Shown here: one piece after another, positions 11,573 to 20,464 of the stretch
Layout of the letters: each line of letters starts with the position of its first letter
Position numbering within the stretch: the first letter of the stretch is position 1
Assembly: GCF_900188105.1 (NCBI RefSeq)
Contig: NZ_FZNP01000005.1
Span: forward strand, 124,001 to 188,000
DNA from: Actinomadura mexicana
GTDB taxonomy: Bacteria > Actinomycetota > Actinomycetes > Streptosporangiales > Streptosporangiaceae
Length of the DNA stretch: 64,000 nt
Direction of reading: 5' to 3'
Position numbers and translations under genes: made by a program
The notes under the pieces: generated by a model
Told to the model about the DNA's origin: nothing
The model's input: the letters and a program-made list of their open reading frames with translations, nothing else
Database searches by the model: none

Positions 11573-12790
11573 TCAGCCGGTCCCGCGGGCCGCGCGGCCG
11601 AGCACCGCCGGGGCCTTGCCGCCCTCGATCAGCAGCGACAGCAGGTTCTCGTCCTTCTCGTCGCCCCTGCCGTCCAGGCGCTGCGCCCACGACACCACCG
11701 CGAAGTGCCCCATCGCGAGGCCCCGCGCCATGCCGAAGCCCCGCCCGAAGCGGTCCAGCGGGGCGGGCGCCTCCAGGGGCCGGACGAAGCCCGCGCCGAT
11801 CGTGGTCTCCAGCCTCGCGACGAACCGGTCGGCGTCCGCCGAGCCGGCGAGGTTGAACACGGCGACCGCCAGCGCGTACCCGTGCTCGGTGTCGGAGTAG
11901 ATCCCGCGCGCCGCCTGCGTGCAGCCGCCCTTCCCGAGCTCCTCGCCGACGGATGCGCCCCACACGGCGGCGGCGCAGTCGCCGTCCAGCCGCTTGGCGC
12001 GCAGCTTCACCGAGACGTTCCCGTCCGGGAGGGGCAGCCTCGCCGCCGAGGACGGGAACGCCTCGCCCTCCGTGAGGGGTTCGGGGTCCGCGCTGCGGGC
12101 CGCGATCCCGGCGTAGGCCGCGCCGGACGGCGAACTGGAGTAGGAGGTCGGCGACGGGCCCGTCCCGGCGGGACGCCCGATCGCCGCATCGGCGGCGCCC
12201 CCGGGCTTCGGGGCGGAGTCGCCGCCGCTCAGGGCGACGGCGCCGAGGCCGAGCAGCACCAGCACGCCCAGGACGGCCGCCGCGCCGAAGTACAGCTTCG
12301 GGCCCGGCCCGCCCGCGCGCCGCACCGCGGCCGGCCGGCGTTCCGGCGTGCCGGGGCGTTCCGGCGTGCCCGGGCGTCCCGGGGGCCTGCCCGGATTCTT
12401 CGCCTTGCCGCGCTCGGCCTTGCCTCGCTTCGCCTTGCCGCGCTTCGCCTTGCCGGGCTCGGACTTGCCGCGCTCGGACTTGCCGCGCTTCTCCGGCCGC
12501 CTGGGGCGGGCCCGGTCGCCGGCGGGGCCCTCGGGCGGGAGGGTGGCGCGGGGGTCCTCGGGCGCGAACGCGTCGTCCTGGACGGCGTCCTCGTACGGGA
12601 CGTCGTCGTAGGGCGTCCGCGGAGGCGGCGGGGCGGGACGTTCCCGGCGCGGTGCGGGGCGGCGGGGCGGCGGGGTCCGGCGCGGGCCGCCCGACCGGGA
12701 CTGCGCCGTGCGGCGCGCGGGGGGCTGCCGGCGGCCCGGACGGCTCACCGGAGGCCGCCCCGAGCCGCGGCGGTGCTCATCGGGGTCCAC
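11573..12790 (-). CDS. Membrane-anchored hypothetical protein A with basic repeat-rich N-terminus
   Basis: A 405-residue protein. Residues 1-165 are proline- and arginine-rich and include a Lys/Arg/Gly pentapeptide repeat (KAKRG, KAERG). One membrane helix follows (VLGVLVLLGLGAVAL, near residue 180). The C-terminal extracytoplasmic domain is about 190 residues, with paired cysteines LDGDCAAAVWGAS and GKGGCTQAARGIY. That domain is clearly paralogous to the next gene upstream: both have PLTEGEAF or PITEGEAF, the Cys pair, GAGFVRPL or GAGWVSPL, and HFAVVSW or HYAVVTW. Start GTG 12790 lies 37 bases after the paralog, so they are probably co-transcribed. The function is unknown. Confidence 0.78.
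   Translation of the reverse strand: MDPDEHRRGSGRPPVSRPGRRQPPARRTAQSRSGGPRRTPPPRRPAPRRERPAPPPPRTPYDDVPYEDAVQDDAFAPEDPRATLPPEGPAGDRARPRRPEKRGKSERGKSEPGKAKRGKAKRGKAERGKAKNPGRPPGRPGTPERPGTPERRPAAVRRAGGPGPKLYFGAAAVLGVLVLLGLGAVALSGGDSAPKPGGAADAAIGRPAGTGPSPTSYSSSPSGAAYAGIAARSADPEPLTEGEAFPSSAARLPLPDGNVSVKLRAKRLDGDCAAAVWGASVGEELGKGGCTQAARGIYSDTEHGYALAVAVFNLAGSADADRFVARLETTIGAGFVRPLEAPAPLDRFGRGFGMARGLAMGHFAVVSWAQRLDGRGDEKDENLLSLLIEGGKAPAVLGRAARGTG
12399..12492 (-). repeat. 15-bp tandem repeat inside the coding region of protein A
   Basis: About six copies of a 15-base unit (TTCGCCTTGCCGCGC on the plus strand, with variation) encode the basic pentapeptides KAKRG, KAERG and KSERG on the minus strand. 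The 15-base period keeps the reading frame, so copy number can vary without breaking the gene. Confidence 0.8.
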
Positions 12791-12827
12791 GACCGCGCAG
12801 ACTACCCGCCGCCGGCGCCCGGCCGGC

Positions 12828-13619
12828 TCACTGCCCGGCCTTCGCGCCGGAGACCAGGTCGAGGCGCCCGTACAGGAAGTCGGCGGCGTTCTCGACGACC
12901 AGGCTCACGTCGATCATCTCGTTCAGCGAGGCGGGCTGCGCGCCGCCGGCCCGCTCCACCCAGGTGACCACGGCGTAGTGGCCGTAGGTCTTGGTGTAGG
13001 CGGCGCTGAAGCCGGGCCCGAACGCGGGGACGCCCTTCGGCTGCAGCGGGGACACCCAGCCGGCGCCGGTCGCCGGCTCCAGGTCGCGGAGGATCTGCTT
13101 GACGCCCTCCTCGCTCACGAGGTTGATCACGGCGAACTGGCCGACGTGCTTCTTGTCGGCGCTGACGTAGGCCGCGCGGGCGATCTGGCTGCACTGGTAC
13201 TTGGCGAGGTCGCCCTGCAGCCGGCCGCCCCAGGTGGCGGCCTTGCAGTCGGAGCTCAGCTTCGACTCGGCCAGCGTGAAGGTGTACTTGCCCGACTTCA
13301 GCGTCTTGGTGGAGAACGCCTCGCCCTCGGTGATCGGGCGGGCGTCCTTCGTGCGGGAGGCGAGCTTGGCGAAGCCCTCGCCGAGGTAGTCCGGCGCGTA
13401 GGCGGTCGGCACCGCCCGCTGCTGCGGCTTCGCCTCGTCGCCCCCGCCGGTCAGCAGGACCACCGCGACCACCGCGACGACCACCGCGACCAGCGCGGCG
13501 ACCGCGCCCATCAGCAGCTTCGGACTGGGGAGCTTGCGGCCGGACTCGTCGTCCGGCCAGAAGTCCCGCCGGCGGCCCTCTGCGGCCTCGGCGGAACCGG
13601 TGTCAGAAGCCTCGATCAC
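12828..13619 (-). CDS. Membrane-anchored hypothetical protein B, paralog of protein A
   Basis: A 263-residue protein with a short charged cytoplasmic head (residues 1-35, RRRDFWPDDESGRK), one membrane helix (LLMGAVAALVAVVVAVVAVV) and an extracytoplasmic domain of about 190 residues. Conserved cysteines sit in SSDCKAATWGGRL and YQCSQIARAAYV, probably forming a disulfide. The domain matches the C-terminal half of the following gene along its whole length, so the pair arose by tandem duplication. GTG 13619 is preferred because the extra residues of a start at 13661 look non-coding; its ribosome site is weak. No family assignment is possible from sequence alone. Confidence 0.75.
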   Translation of the reverse strand: MIEASDTGSAEAAEGRRRDFWPDDESGRKLPSPKLLMGAVAALVAVVVAVVAVVLLTGGGDEAKPQQRAVPTAYAPDYLGEGFAKLASRTKDARPITEGEAFSTKTLKSGKYTFTLAESKLSSDCKAATWGGRLQGDLAKYQCSQIARAAYVSADKKHVGQFAVINLVSEEGVKQILRDLEPATGAGWVSPLQPKGVPAFGPGFSAAYTKTYGHYAVVTWVERAGGAQPASLNEMIDVSLVVENAADFLYGRLDLVSGAKAGQ

Positions 13620-13689
13620 AGCCCCGGAGCTTAGCGGTCCGGGTCCCCCTCGCGCGCCCAAAAGGGTGTTTCGCCCAGATTCCTTGGAG

Positions 13690-14415
13690 CTAGAGCCCGT
13701 TACTGCCGATCAGCGCGCCGAACCCGTAGGTGATCAACGCTGCGGCGGCGCCGAACAGCAGCTGCCGCGACCCGCCGAACCACCACGCACGCGCCGTGAT
13801 CCGCGACACCAGCGCCCCGGCGCAGAAGAGCCCGAGCGCCGCGATGCCCGCCGCGGGCCACAGGCTGGTCGCGCCCAGCAGGTACGGCAGCACCGGCAGC
13901 AGCGCGCCGACCGCGAACGACAGGAACGACGAGCCCGCCGCCAGGACCGGGGAGGGCAGGTCGCCGGGCGTCACCCCGAGCTCCTCCCGGGTGTGCACCT
14001 CCAGCGCCTCGTCGGGGTCGCGGGACAGCTGCCGCGCGACCTCGGCGGCCGTCTCGGGGTCGACGCCGCGCGCCTCGAAGACCTCGGCCAGCTCCCGCTG
14101 CTCGGCCACCGGGTGGCGGGCCAGTTCCAGCCGCTCCACCTCGATCTCCGCCTCCGCCAGTTCCGACTGGGAGGCGACCGAGATGTACTCCCCCGCCGCC
14201 ATCGAGAACGCGCCCGCCGCCAGGCCCGCGAGGCCCGCCAGCAGCACGACCTTCTGGGTCGCCTGGCCGCCCGCGACTCCGGCGATCAGTGCGAAGTTGG
14301 AGACCAGCCCGTCCATCGCGCCGAACACCGCGGGCCGCAGCCAGCCGCCCGTGACGTCCCGGTGCTGGTGGTGCTGCTCCGGCCGGACCCCGTGCTTCTC
14401 CCCCGTGTCGGACAC
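13690..14415 (-). CDS. VIT1/CCC1-family (vacuolar iron transporter-like) membrane protein
   Basis: A 241-residue inner-membrane transporter of the VIT/CCC1 family, which moves Fe2+ or Mn2+. The signature first helix is VFGAMDGLVSNFALIAGVAG (near residue 30). The second helix, GAFSMAAGEYISVASQSE, leads into a cytoplasmic Glu-rich helical domain (about residues 90-150) rich in candidate metal ligands. Three more membrane helices complete the usual five. A GTG start gives VSDTGEKHGVRPEQHHQHRD, a His-rich head. It lies 12 bases downstream of lgt on the same strand. Which metal it carries cannot be told. Confidence 0.9.
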   Translation of the reverse strand: MSDTGEKHGVRPEQHHQHRDVTGGWLRPAVFGAMDGLVSNFALIAGVAGGQATQKVVLLAGLAGLAAGAFSMAAGEYISVASQSELAEAEIEVERLELARHPVAEQRELAEVFEARGVDPETAAEVARQLSRDPDEALEVHTREELGVTPGDLPSPVLAAGSSFLSFAVGALLPVLPYLLGATSLWPAAGIAALGLFCAGALVSRITARAWWFGGSRQLLFGAAAALITYGFGALIGSNGL

Positions 14416-14427
14416 CGTCGCCGTTTC

Positions 14428-15753
14428 CTACTTCCCGTCCTTGACGGGCTCCCCCTTCTCCACCCGGTCGTGGCCGGCGGCACCGTCAGCCTCATTCTTC
14501 CCGGCCTCGTCCGGCACATCCGCAGCGGGGCCCTCGGCGGGGGCCTCAGCCTCGGGCTCGCCCTCGCTCTCAGCCTCGGGCTCGCTCTCCGGCTCGTCGA
14601 CCTCTTCGGCCTCGACGGCCTTCGCTTCCGGCGCCGGAGGCTCCTCCGCGGTCGCGGGGACAGGCTCGGGCTCCCCGCCGGCCGTCGGCGCCGGCTCCCC
14701 GGACTCCGCGCCGGGCTCCCCGGTCTCCGGTGCCCGGGCCCCGGTCGCCTCGTCCTGCACCGTTTCGTCCTTCGCTGCGGGCTTTGCTGCCGGTTCCTCT
14801 TCCGTAGGCTCCACGGCGGCTTCGGCGGTGGCGCCGTCCGGCGGCTCGGTCTTCGCCGCGGGTTCCTCCGTGGCGGGGACGGCGGCGGGCGGCTCGGCGG
14901 CGGTGGCCGGGGCTCCGACGTTCTCCGGGCCGGTGCGGCCGCGGGCCAGGTACAGGTAGGCGACCGCGCCGGCGAAGACGATGATGGACGTCCAGTCGTT
15001 GAGCCGCAGCCCGAGGACGTGGTGGGCGTCGTCGATGCGCAGCGCCTCGACCCAGCCGCGCCCGACGGTGTAGGCGGCGACATAGAGGGCGAACGCGCGT
15101 CCGTGGGTGAGCTTGTAGCGGCGGTCGGCCCAGATCACCAGGATCGCGACGCCGACGCACCACAGCGACTCGTACAGGAACGTCGGGTGGTAGGTGGCGA
15201 CGTCGGCGTACTTGGGGTCGAGGCCGGGCCCGCCGTCCAGCATCGGCCGGTGGTTCTCATCGATCTTCAGTGCCCAGAAGGTGTCCAGCGGGCGGCCGTA
15301 CAGCTCCTGGTTCCAGTAGTTGCCCCAGCGGCCGATCGCCTGCGCGAGCGCGATGCCGGGGGCCACCGCGTCCCCGAGCGCCAGCACCGAGATCCCGCGC
15401 CGCCGGCAGCCGATGATCGCACCGACCGCGCCGAGCGCGACGGCGCCCCAGATGCCGAGGCCGCCCTTCCAGATCTCCAGCGCCCGGACCGGGTCGCCGT
15501 CCTCGCCGAAGTAGCGCTGGTAGTCGGTGACCACGTGGTAGAGCCGCCCGCCGACCAGGCCGAACGGCACCGCCCACACGGCCACATCGATGATCACGCC
15601 GGGGGTGCCGCCCTTGGCGGCCCAGCGGCGCTCGCCCAGCCAGACGGCGGCGACGATGCCGAGAATGATCATGATGGCGTAGGCGCGCAGCGGCACGGGG
15701 CCGAGGTGCCAGACGCCCTGCGAGGGACTCGGTATGTAGGCGACCGGGTGCAT
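14428..15753 (-). CDS. lgt: Prolipoprotein diacylglyceryl transferase with long acidic tail
   Basis: Transfers diacylglycerol from phosphatidylglycerol to the lipobox cysteine of preprolipoproteins in the inner membrane. The catalytic core is residues 1 to about 275 with seven predicted membrane helices. The Lgt signature is GRWGNYWNQELYG (near residue 141), with VGGRLYHVVTDYQRYF before it and YHPTFLYESLW after. The remaining 165 residues are a disordered Ala/Glu/Pro-rich acidic tail, well beyond the normal family length of about 270-320. Such tails occur in some actinobacterial Lgt proteins. The ATG at 15753 starts MHPVAYIPSP, typical of the family. Confidence 0.96.
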   Translation of the reverse strand: MHPVAYIPSPSQGVWHLGPVPLRAYAIMIILGIVAAVWLGERRWAAKGGTPGVIIDVAVWAVPFGLVGGRLYHVVTDYQRYFGEDGDPVRALEIWKGGLGIWGAVALGAVGAIIGCRRRGISVLALGDAVAPGIALAQAIGRWGNYWNQELYGRPLDTFWALKIDENHRPMLDGGPGLDPKYADVATYHPTFLYESLWCVGVAILVIWADRRYKLTHGRAFALYVAAYTVGRGWVEALRIDDAHHVLGLRLNDWTSIIVFAGAVAYLYLARGRTGPENVGAPATAAEPPAAVPATEEPAAKTEPPDGATAEAAVEPTEEEPAAKPAAKDETVQDEATGARAPETGEPGAESGEPAPTAGGEPEPVPATAEEPPAPEAKAVEAEEVDEPESEPEAESEGEPEAEAPAEGPAADVPDEAGKNEADGAAGHDRVEKGEPVKDGK

Positions 15754-15796
15754 GACCGTTGACGTTACCGTCTCCGGGGCACAGCGCGCGCCTCCT

Positions 15797-16645
15797 CTAG
15801 GACCGCGACGAGATCGTCATCTTCGCCGCCCCCGCGCCGGCGCCGCCCGCCGTGCCGCTGGACTGCGTGCTCCCCGGGACGGGCGCGCCGCCGCCGGCGT
15901 CCGCGACGGCCTTCCTGAGGTCGTTCGGCGAGGCCAGCGCTTCGTTGCCGACCTTCCTGCCGTTCAGCGCGAGGTACGGGGTCGCGTCGACGCCCGCCCG
16001 GCCGGCCTGGGCGCTCGCCTGGTTCACCGTCTTGATCTTCTGGTCGCCGCGGACGCAGGCGGCGAAGGACGGGTCGGCGACCCCCAGCCGCTCGCCCCAT
16101 GCGACGAGGTCACGGGCGGAGAAGCCCGTGTCGCCCTCGGCGGGCTGCTCGGCGTAGAGCTTGTCGTGGTAGGTGACCCAGTGGTCGGCGGGCATGCAGG
16201 CGGCGGCGTTCGCGGCCCGCCGCGAGTTGGACATCAGCGGGTCCTGCTGGAAGAGCTGGAACGGCCGGTAGACGACCTTGACCTTGCCCTGCGCGGCGAG
16301 CTCCTTCATCGTCGCGCCGACCCGCTCCTCCATCGCCTTGCAGGCGGGGCACTGGAAGTCCTCCCAGACGTCCAGGACAGGCGAGGCGACCCCCGGCTGC
16401 GCCATGGCGACCGACCCGTCCGGCTGGCGGGCGGCGGGCGCCAGCGCGCCCTTGTAGGAGTTGCGCAGCGGCTCCTCGCCGTTGCGCGAGAGCGCGACGA
16501 CGACCACCACGACCGCGGCCGCCGCGGCGGCGACGGCGCCGAGGACGACCAGCAGCGCCCGCCGGCGCCGCAGCCGGGCCGCCGCCCGCGCCCGATCGTC
16601 CGCGAGCCGCTCGCGTGCGGACGGTTCCCTGCCCTGCTCGCTCAT
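15797..16645 (-). CDS. DsbA/thioredoxin-fold disulfide oxidoreductase, membrane anchored (second copy)
   Basis: A 282-residue protein. It has an Arg-rich cytoplasmic head (residues 1-28), one membrane helix and an extracytoplasmic thioredoxin-fold domain of the DsbA/Thioredoxin_4 type. The redox motif is DFQCPACKAMEE (CPAC, near residue 93). The cis-proline loop is AGVDATPYLALNGRKV (near 220). A Ser/Gly-rich tail follows. It is paralogous to the gene at 16798-17574 over its full length (shared KVKVVYRPF and the following Asn/Ser-Arg-Arg region). ATG 16645 has GGGGGATCG upstream. A strong hairpin separates the two, so this copy may have its own promoter. Confidence 0.9.
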   Translation of the reverse strand: MSEQGREPSARERLADDRARAAARLRRRRALLVVLGAVAAAAAAVVVVVVALSRNGEEPLRNSYKGALAPAARQPDGSVAMAQPGVASPVLDVWEDFQCPACKAMEERVGATMKELAAQGKVKVVYRPFQLFQQDPLMSNSRRAANAAACMPADHWVTYHDKLYAEQPAEGDTGFSARDLVAWGERLGVADPSFAACVRGDQKIKTVNQASAQAGRAGVDATPYLALNGRKVGNEALASPNDLRKAVADAGGGAPVPGSTQSSGTAGGAGAGAAKMTISSRS

Positions 16646-16720
16646 CGATCCCCCGATCGCCACTCTGCGTGTTGGTGAGCGTCTACGAGCGTAGCGGGCG
16701 CGGGCGCGCCGGGCGGTGCA

Positions 16721-16768
16721 AAGCGCCACGCCGCGCCGTCCCGGAGGGGGCGGCGCGGCGTGGCGCTT
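16721..16768 (-). terminator. Strong hairpin terminator between the two DsbA-like genes
   Basis: Positions 16721-16738 and 16751-16768 form an 18-bp perfect GC-rich stem around a 12-base loop. It lies 30 bases past the stop of the first DsbA-like gene on the minus strand. There is no T tract, as is common for actinobacterial hairpin terminators. Confidence 0.7.
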
Positions 16769-16797
16769 CGGCGTTCGGGCGTCCCGGACGCGGCCGG

Positions 16798-17574
16798 TCA
16801 CTTGCTGGCGGCGGCCGCGGACTCGATCGCGGCCCGCAGGCCGGCGGGGTTCATGAACTGCGACTGGTCGAGCTGCTTGCCGTTCAGGAAGACGCTCGGC
16901 GTGCCCTCGACGCCGCGGTCCTGCAGGGCGTACTTGGTCATCGCGTCGACCGTGGACTTCTTCTGCTCGTCCCGCACGCACTTCTCGAAGTTCGCGTCGG
17001 TGACGCCGACGTCCTTGCCCCACTTGACGAGGTCGTCGGGCGAGAAGCCCTTCTCGCCCTCGGGGGGCTGGAACTTGAAGAGCGCGTCGTGGTAGGAGAC
17101 CCACTGGCCGGCGGGGACGCACAGCGCCGCCTCGGCCGACCGCAGCGAGTTGATCCGGACGGGGTCCTTCTGCTGTCCGAACAGGTGGAACGGCCGGTAG
17201 ACGACCTTGACCTTGCCCTGCTGGGCGAGCTGCTCGACGGTCTTGCCGGTGGCCGCCTCGAACTGCTTGCAGATCGGGCACTGGAAGTCCTCGAAGATCT
17301 CCAGCTCCGGCTTGCTCACCCCGGACTGCGCCATCAGGACGGAGCCGTCGGCCTGGCGGCTGACGGGGGCGAGCGCGCCCTGGTGCACCTCGGCCCGGCC
17401 GTTCTTGTTCTTCTGGTCGATGATGAGGACGGTCGCGACCACGACCACCGCCACGGCCACCACCGACCCGAGGACGATCGCGAGCAGCCGCCGCTGCTTG
17501 TCCCGCGCCGCCTGCCGCTTGCGCTCGGCGGCCAGGCGCTCCCTCGCGGACCGCTCTCGTGCGGCCTTGCTCAT
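16798..17574 (-). CDS. DsbA/thioredoxin-fold disulfide oxidoreductase, membrane anchored (first copy)
   Basis: A 258-residue protein. It has a basic N-terminal head (MSKAARERSARERLAAERKR), a membrane helix (about residues 29-51) and a DsbA-like thioredoxin domain facing the cell exterior. The active site is DFQCPICKQFE (CPIC, near residue 98), and the cis-proline loop is GVEGTPSVFLNGKQL (near 220). It would oxidise exported proteins and be re-oxidised by the VKOR protein encoded 56 bases upstream on the same strand, a known actinobacterial pairing. The start ATG 17574 is clear. No frame or residue anomaly is seen. Confidence 0.92.
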   Translation of the reverse strand: MSKAARERSARERLAAERKRQAARDKQRRLLAIVLGSVVAVAVVVVATVLIIDQKNKNGRAEVHQGALAPVSRQADGSVLMAQSGVSKPELEIFEDFQCPICKQFEAATGKTVEQLAQQGKVKVVYRPFHLFGQQKDPVRINSLRSAEAALCVPAGQWVSYHDALFKFQPPEGEKGFSPDDLVKWGKDVGVTDANFEKCVRDEQKKSTVDAMTKYALQDRGVEGTPSVFLNGKQLDQSQFMNPAGLRAAIESAAAASK

Positions 17575-17630
17575 TGGTTCTCCTAAGCGTGCGGACCCGC
17601 GCCGGCACCGTGCGGCGCGCTATGGCGAGA

Positions 17631-18122
17631 CTAGTCGACCTGGCCGATTCGCCGGAATTCGTCGGCCAGAACGAGGAGGAACAACAGGACGGTGACGGCG
17701 TGGACGCCGGTGCACCACAGGCAGATCTTGTGCAGGAGCGCCAGCTCCACGGTGACCAGGTAGACCACGAACAGCACGCCCACCGCGACCGACGCGACCC
17801 GTCCCCAGCGCAGGGGCGGCCAGGTCGACCGCAGCGCCCACGGCGTCATCAGGGCGCCGAACGCCACGAAGAACGCGAGGCCGTACAGCGGCATCGGGAT
17901 GCCCGCCAGGGTGGAGTACTCGCTGGTGGTGACGGCGTGGCAGTCCACCGTCCTGGACGCGGAGCACACCAGGGCGCCCTCGTCGTAGTGCGAGATCGTG
18001 AGGTACACGGAGATGCCGAGCCCGGCGAGGGTCAGCACCCACGCCGTGATCTGGAGCCACGCGGGGGGCAGCGGCTGCCCCGCGGCCCCGGCCCGGTCCT
18101 TCACCGTCATCTCTTGCGTCAT
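17631..18122 (-). CDS. Vitamin K epoxide reductase (VKOR) family membrane protein
   Basis: A 163-residue membrane enzyme that re-oxidises DsbA-type proteins by passing electrons to menaquinone, replacing DsbB in actinobacteria. There are four or five membrane helices. The CXXC active site is ICLWCTGVHAV (near residue 133). The loop cysteines are in LVCSASRTVDCHAVTTSEYS (near 56), with the Ser that contacts the quinone ring in SEYSTLAGIPM. ATG 18122 (MTQEMTVKDR) has GGAAGG upstream and is preferred to a longer GTG start at 18158. It heads the VKOR-DsbA unit. Confidence 0.95.
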   Translation of the reverse strand: MTQEMTVKDRAGAAGQPLPPAWLQITAWVLTLAGLGISVYLTISHYDEGALVCSASRTVDCHAVTTSEYSTLAGIPMPLYGLAFFVAFGALMTPWALRSTWPPLRWGRVASVAVGVLFVVYLVTVELALLHKICLWCTGVHAVTVLLFLLVLADEFRRIGQVD

Positions 18123-18235
18123 CGTGATCCTTCCGGGACCGCCTTTACCGGCGACCACACCCTATTGGCTGCGGGCGGCCCCACAAGCCTTCAACTCGGG
18201 CGAGGGCGCTGCGAGTTCCCGTGACCTGCCGGGGC

Positions 18236-18273
18236 GTCCGCGCGGAGCCGGGTTTCGCCGGTCCCGCGCGGAC
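18236..18273 (-). terminator. Hairpin after trpA
   Basis: Positions 18236-18245 and 18264-18273 form a 10-bp perfect stem (GTCCGCGCGG). Its 18-base loop contains a smaller CCGG/CCGG stem. It begins 22 bases past the trpA stop on the minus strand and precedes the VKOR unit, which fits termination of the trp operon. No T tract is present. Confidence 0.55.
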
Positions 18274-18294
18274 GTCCGGGGCTGTCCGGAATGA

Positions 18295-19107
18295 TCAGCG
18301 GCCGTGCCGGACGCCCGCGGCGAGCTCCTCGGTGAGCGCCCGGACCCCGGCGAGGCCGGAGGCGAGGTCGGGCGCGTCCAGCAGGCGGCGGATGAACGCC
18401 GACCCGACGATCACGCCGTCGGCGAACCCGGCGACCTCGGCGGCCTGAGCGCCGGTGCCGACGCCGAGGCCGAGGCCGACGGGCAGGGACGCGCCGGCCT
18501 TGTCCAGGATCGCGCGGGTCCGCTCGACCAGGTGCGTGGCGCCGGTGTCGAGGGCGGAGCGGGCGCCGGTGACGCCCATCAGCGAGGCCGCGTAGACGAA
18601 CCCGCGGCACGCCCGGGTGATCGTCTCGATGCGCTCGTCGGTGGAGCTGAGCGCGACGAGGAACACCCGGTCGAGGCCGTGGGCGTCGGACGCCTCCAGC
18701 CACGACCCGCCCTCCTCGGGCGTGAGGTCGGGCGTGATCAGGCCCGACCCGCCGGCGGAGGCGAGGTCGCGGGCGAACCGGTCGACGCCGTAGTGGTCGA
18801 CGGGGTTCCAGTACGTCATGACGAGGACGGGGACGCCGGTGGCGGCGACGGCCTCGACCGTGCGGAACACGTCCGCGACGCGGACGCCGCCGACGAGCGC
18901 CCGGTGGACGGCGTCCTGGATGGTGGGGCCGTCCATCATCGGGTCGGTGTAGGGCAGGCCGATCTCTATGACGTCGCAGCCCGCGTCCACCATCGTCCTG
19001 GCCGCCTCCACGGCGCCCTCGTAGCTGGGGAACCCGGCGGGCAGGTACCCGACGAGGGCGGCGCGCCCGTCGGCCCTGGCCTTGTCGTAGGCGGTCCGGA
19101 CGCTCAC
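18295..19107 (-). CDS. trpA: Tryptophan synthase alpha chain
   Basis: Cleaves indole-3-glycerol phosphate to indole and glyceraldehyde-3-phosphate. Indole is channelled to TrpB in the alpha2-beta2 complex. At 270 residues it has the usual TIM-barrel length. The catalytic glutamate and aspartate are in [20 protein letters not shown] (residues about 45-65). Phosphate-binding loops are [13 protein letters not shown] and [20 protein letters not shown]. The start GTG 19107 overlaps the trpB stop by four bases (GTGA), so translation is probably coupled. It is the last gene of this trp cluster and is followed by a hairpin. Confidence 0.97.
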   Translation of the reverse strand: MSVRTAYDKARADGRAALVGYLPAGFPSYEGAVEAARTMVDAGCDVIEIGLPYTDPMMDGPTIQDAVHRALVGGVRVADVFRTVEAVAATGVPVLVMTYWNPVDHYGVDRFARDLASAGGSGLITPDLTPEEGGSWLEASDAHGLDRVFLVALSSTDERIETITRACRGFVYAASLMGVTGARSALDTGATHLVERTRAILDKAGASLPVGLGLGVGTGAQAAEVAGFADGVIVGSAFIRRLLDAPDLASGLAGVRALTEELAAGVRHGR

Positions 19108-20336
19108 GCGTTCCCTCCCTCGGGCATCAGGCCGAAGAAGGTGGCGGCCGTGTGCATGTCCTTGTCGCCGCGTCCGGACAGGCAGACGACGATCGTGGCG
19201 TCCTCGCCGAGCTCCTTGCCGACCTTGAGCGCCCCGGCGAGCGCGTGCGCGGACTCGATCGCCGGGATGATGCCCTCGGTGCGGCACAGCAGCGCGAACG
19301 CCTCCATCGCCTCGGCGTCGGTGATCTCGCGGTACTCGGCGCGGCCGGTGTCGTGCAGCCACGAGTGCTCGGGGCCGACCCCGGGGTAGTCGAGCCCGGC
19401 GGAGATCGAGTGGGTCTCGAGGGTCTGGCCGTCGTCGTCCTGCAGCAGGTAGGTCCGCATGCCGTGGATGACGCCGAGGGAGCCGCCGACGAGGGTCGCG
19501 GCGTGCCTGCCGGTGGCGACGCCGTCGCCGCCCGCCTCGAACCCGATCAGCCGGACGGACTCGTCGCCGACGAAGGCGTGGAAGGTGCCGATCGCGTTGG
19601 AGCCGCCGCCGACACAGGCGATCACGGCGTCCGGGAGGGCGCCGGTCATCTCCACGCACTGCCGCCTGGCCTCGACGCCGATGACGCGCTGGAAGTCGCG
19701 GACCATCACCGGGAACGGGTGCGGGCCCATCACCGAGCCGATGCAGTAGTGGGTGTCCTCGACACTGGCGACCCAGTCGCGGAACGCCTCGTTGCAGGCG
19801 TCCTTGAGGGTGCGGCTGCCGGTCCGCACGGGGACCACCTCGGCGCCGAGCATCCGCATCCGGGCGACGTTGAGGGCCTGCCGCTCGGTGTCGACCTCGC
19901 CCATGTAGACGGTGCAGGTCAGGCCGAGCAGGGCCGCGGCGGTGGCGGTGGCGACGCCGTGCTGGCCGGCGCCGGTCTCGGCGATCACCCGGGTCTTGCC
20001 CATCCGCCGGGTGAGCAGCGCCTGGCCGAGCACATTGTTGATCTTGTGGGAGCCGGTGTGGTTGAGGTCCTCGCGCTTGAGCAGCACCCGGGCGCCCGCG
20101 TGCTCGGAGAAGCGCGCGGCCTCCGTCAGCAGGCTGGGACGGCCCGCGTAGTTGGCGAGCAGGTCCTCCAGCTCGGCGGTGAAGGCGGGGTCGTTCTTGG
20201 CGGTCTCGAACTCGCGGGCGAGCTCGTCCAGGGCCGCCATGAGGGCCTCGGGGGCGAACCGCCCGCCGAACCGGCCGAAGTGGCCCGTGGCGTCGGGCAC
20301 GGCTCCAGCACCGCGCGCGGCGGTGTCCATGGTCAT
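19104..20336 (-). CDS. trpB: Tryptophan synthase beta chain
   Basis: PLP enzyme that condenses indole with serine to give tryptophan. It has about 410 residues. The PLP lysine is in [20 protein letters not shown] (near residue 97), the phosphate loop in [13 protein letters not shown] (near 240), and the catalytic glutamate region in [13 protein letters not shown]. The start is uncertain. ATG 20336 gives [11 protein letters not shown] and fits family length, but a frame open to ATG 20405 has a GGGAG close upstream. Streptomyces has a small gene trpM between trpC and trpB. Here that 128-base gap shows no recognisable trpM. Confidence 0.95.
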   Translation of the reverse strand: MTMDTAARGAGAVPDATGHFGRFGGRFAPEALMAALDELAREFETAKNDPAFTAELEDLLANYAGRPSLLTEAARFSEHAGARVLLKREDLNHTGSHKINNVLGQALLTRRMGKTRVIAETGAGQHGVATATAAALLGLTCTVYMGEVDTERQALNVARMRMLGAEVVPVRTGSRTLKDACNEAFRDWVASVEDTHYCIGSVMGPHPFPVMVRDFQRVIGVEARRQCVEMTGALPDAVIACVGGGSNAIGTFHAFVGDESVRLIGFEAGGDGVATGRHAATLVGGSLGVIHGMRTYLLQDDDGQTLETHSISAGLDYPGVGPEHSWLHDTGRAEYREITDAEAMEAFALLCRTEGIIPAIESAHALAGALKVGKELGEDATIVVCLSGRGDKDMHTAATFFGLMPEGGNA

Positions 20337-20464
20337 GAGAAAACGCGTCCTGTCGTGGGAGAGGCGGCTGATCCGGTCACTGGGGTCCTGGACTAGCCCC
20401 GCCATCGCTCCCGGAGCGGTTCGACCTGCATGCCCGTACCCTATCCACTCGTCACGGGAGTGTC

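Noticed and set aside
20337..20464. trpM-like small gene between trpC and trpB
   Set aside because: Only an N-terminal extension of trpB is open here, and its sequence does not resemble the streptomycete TrpM.
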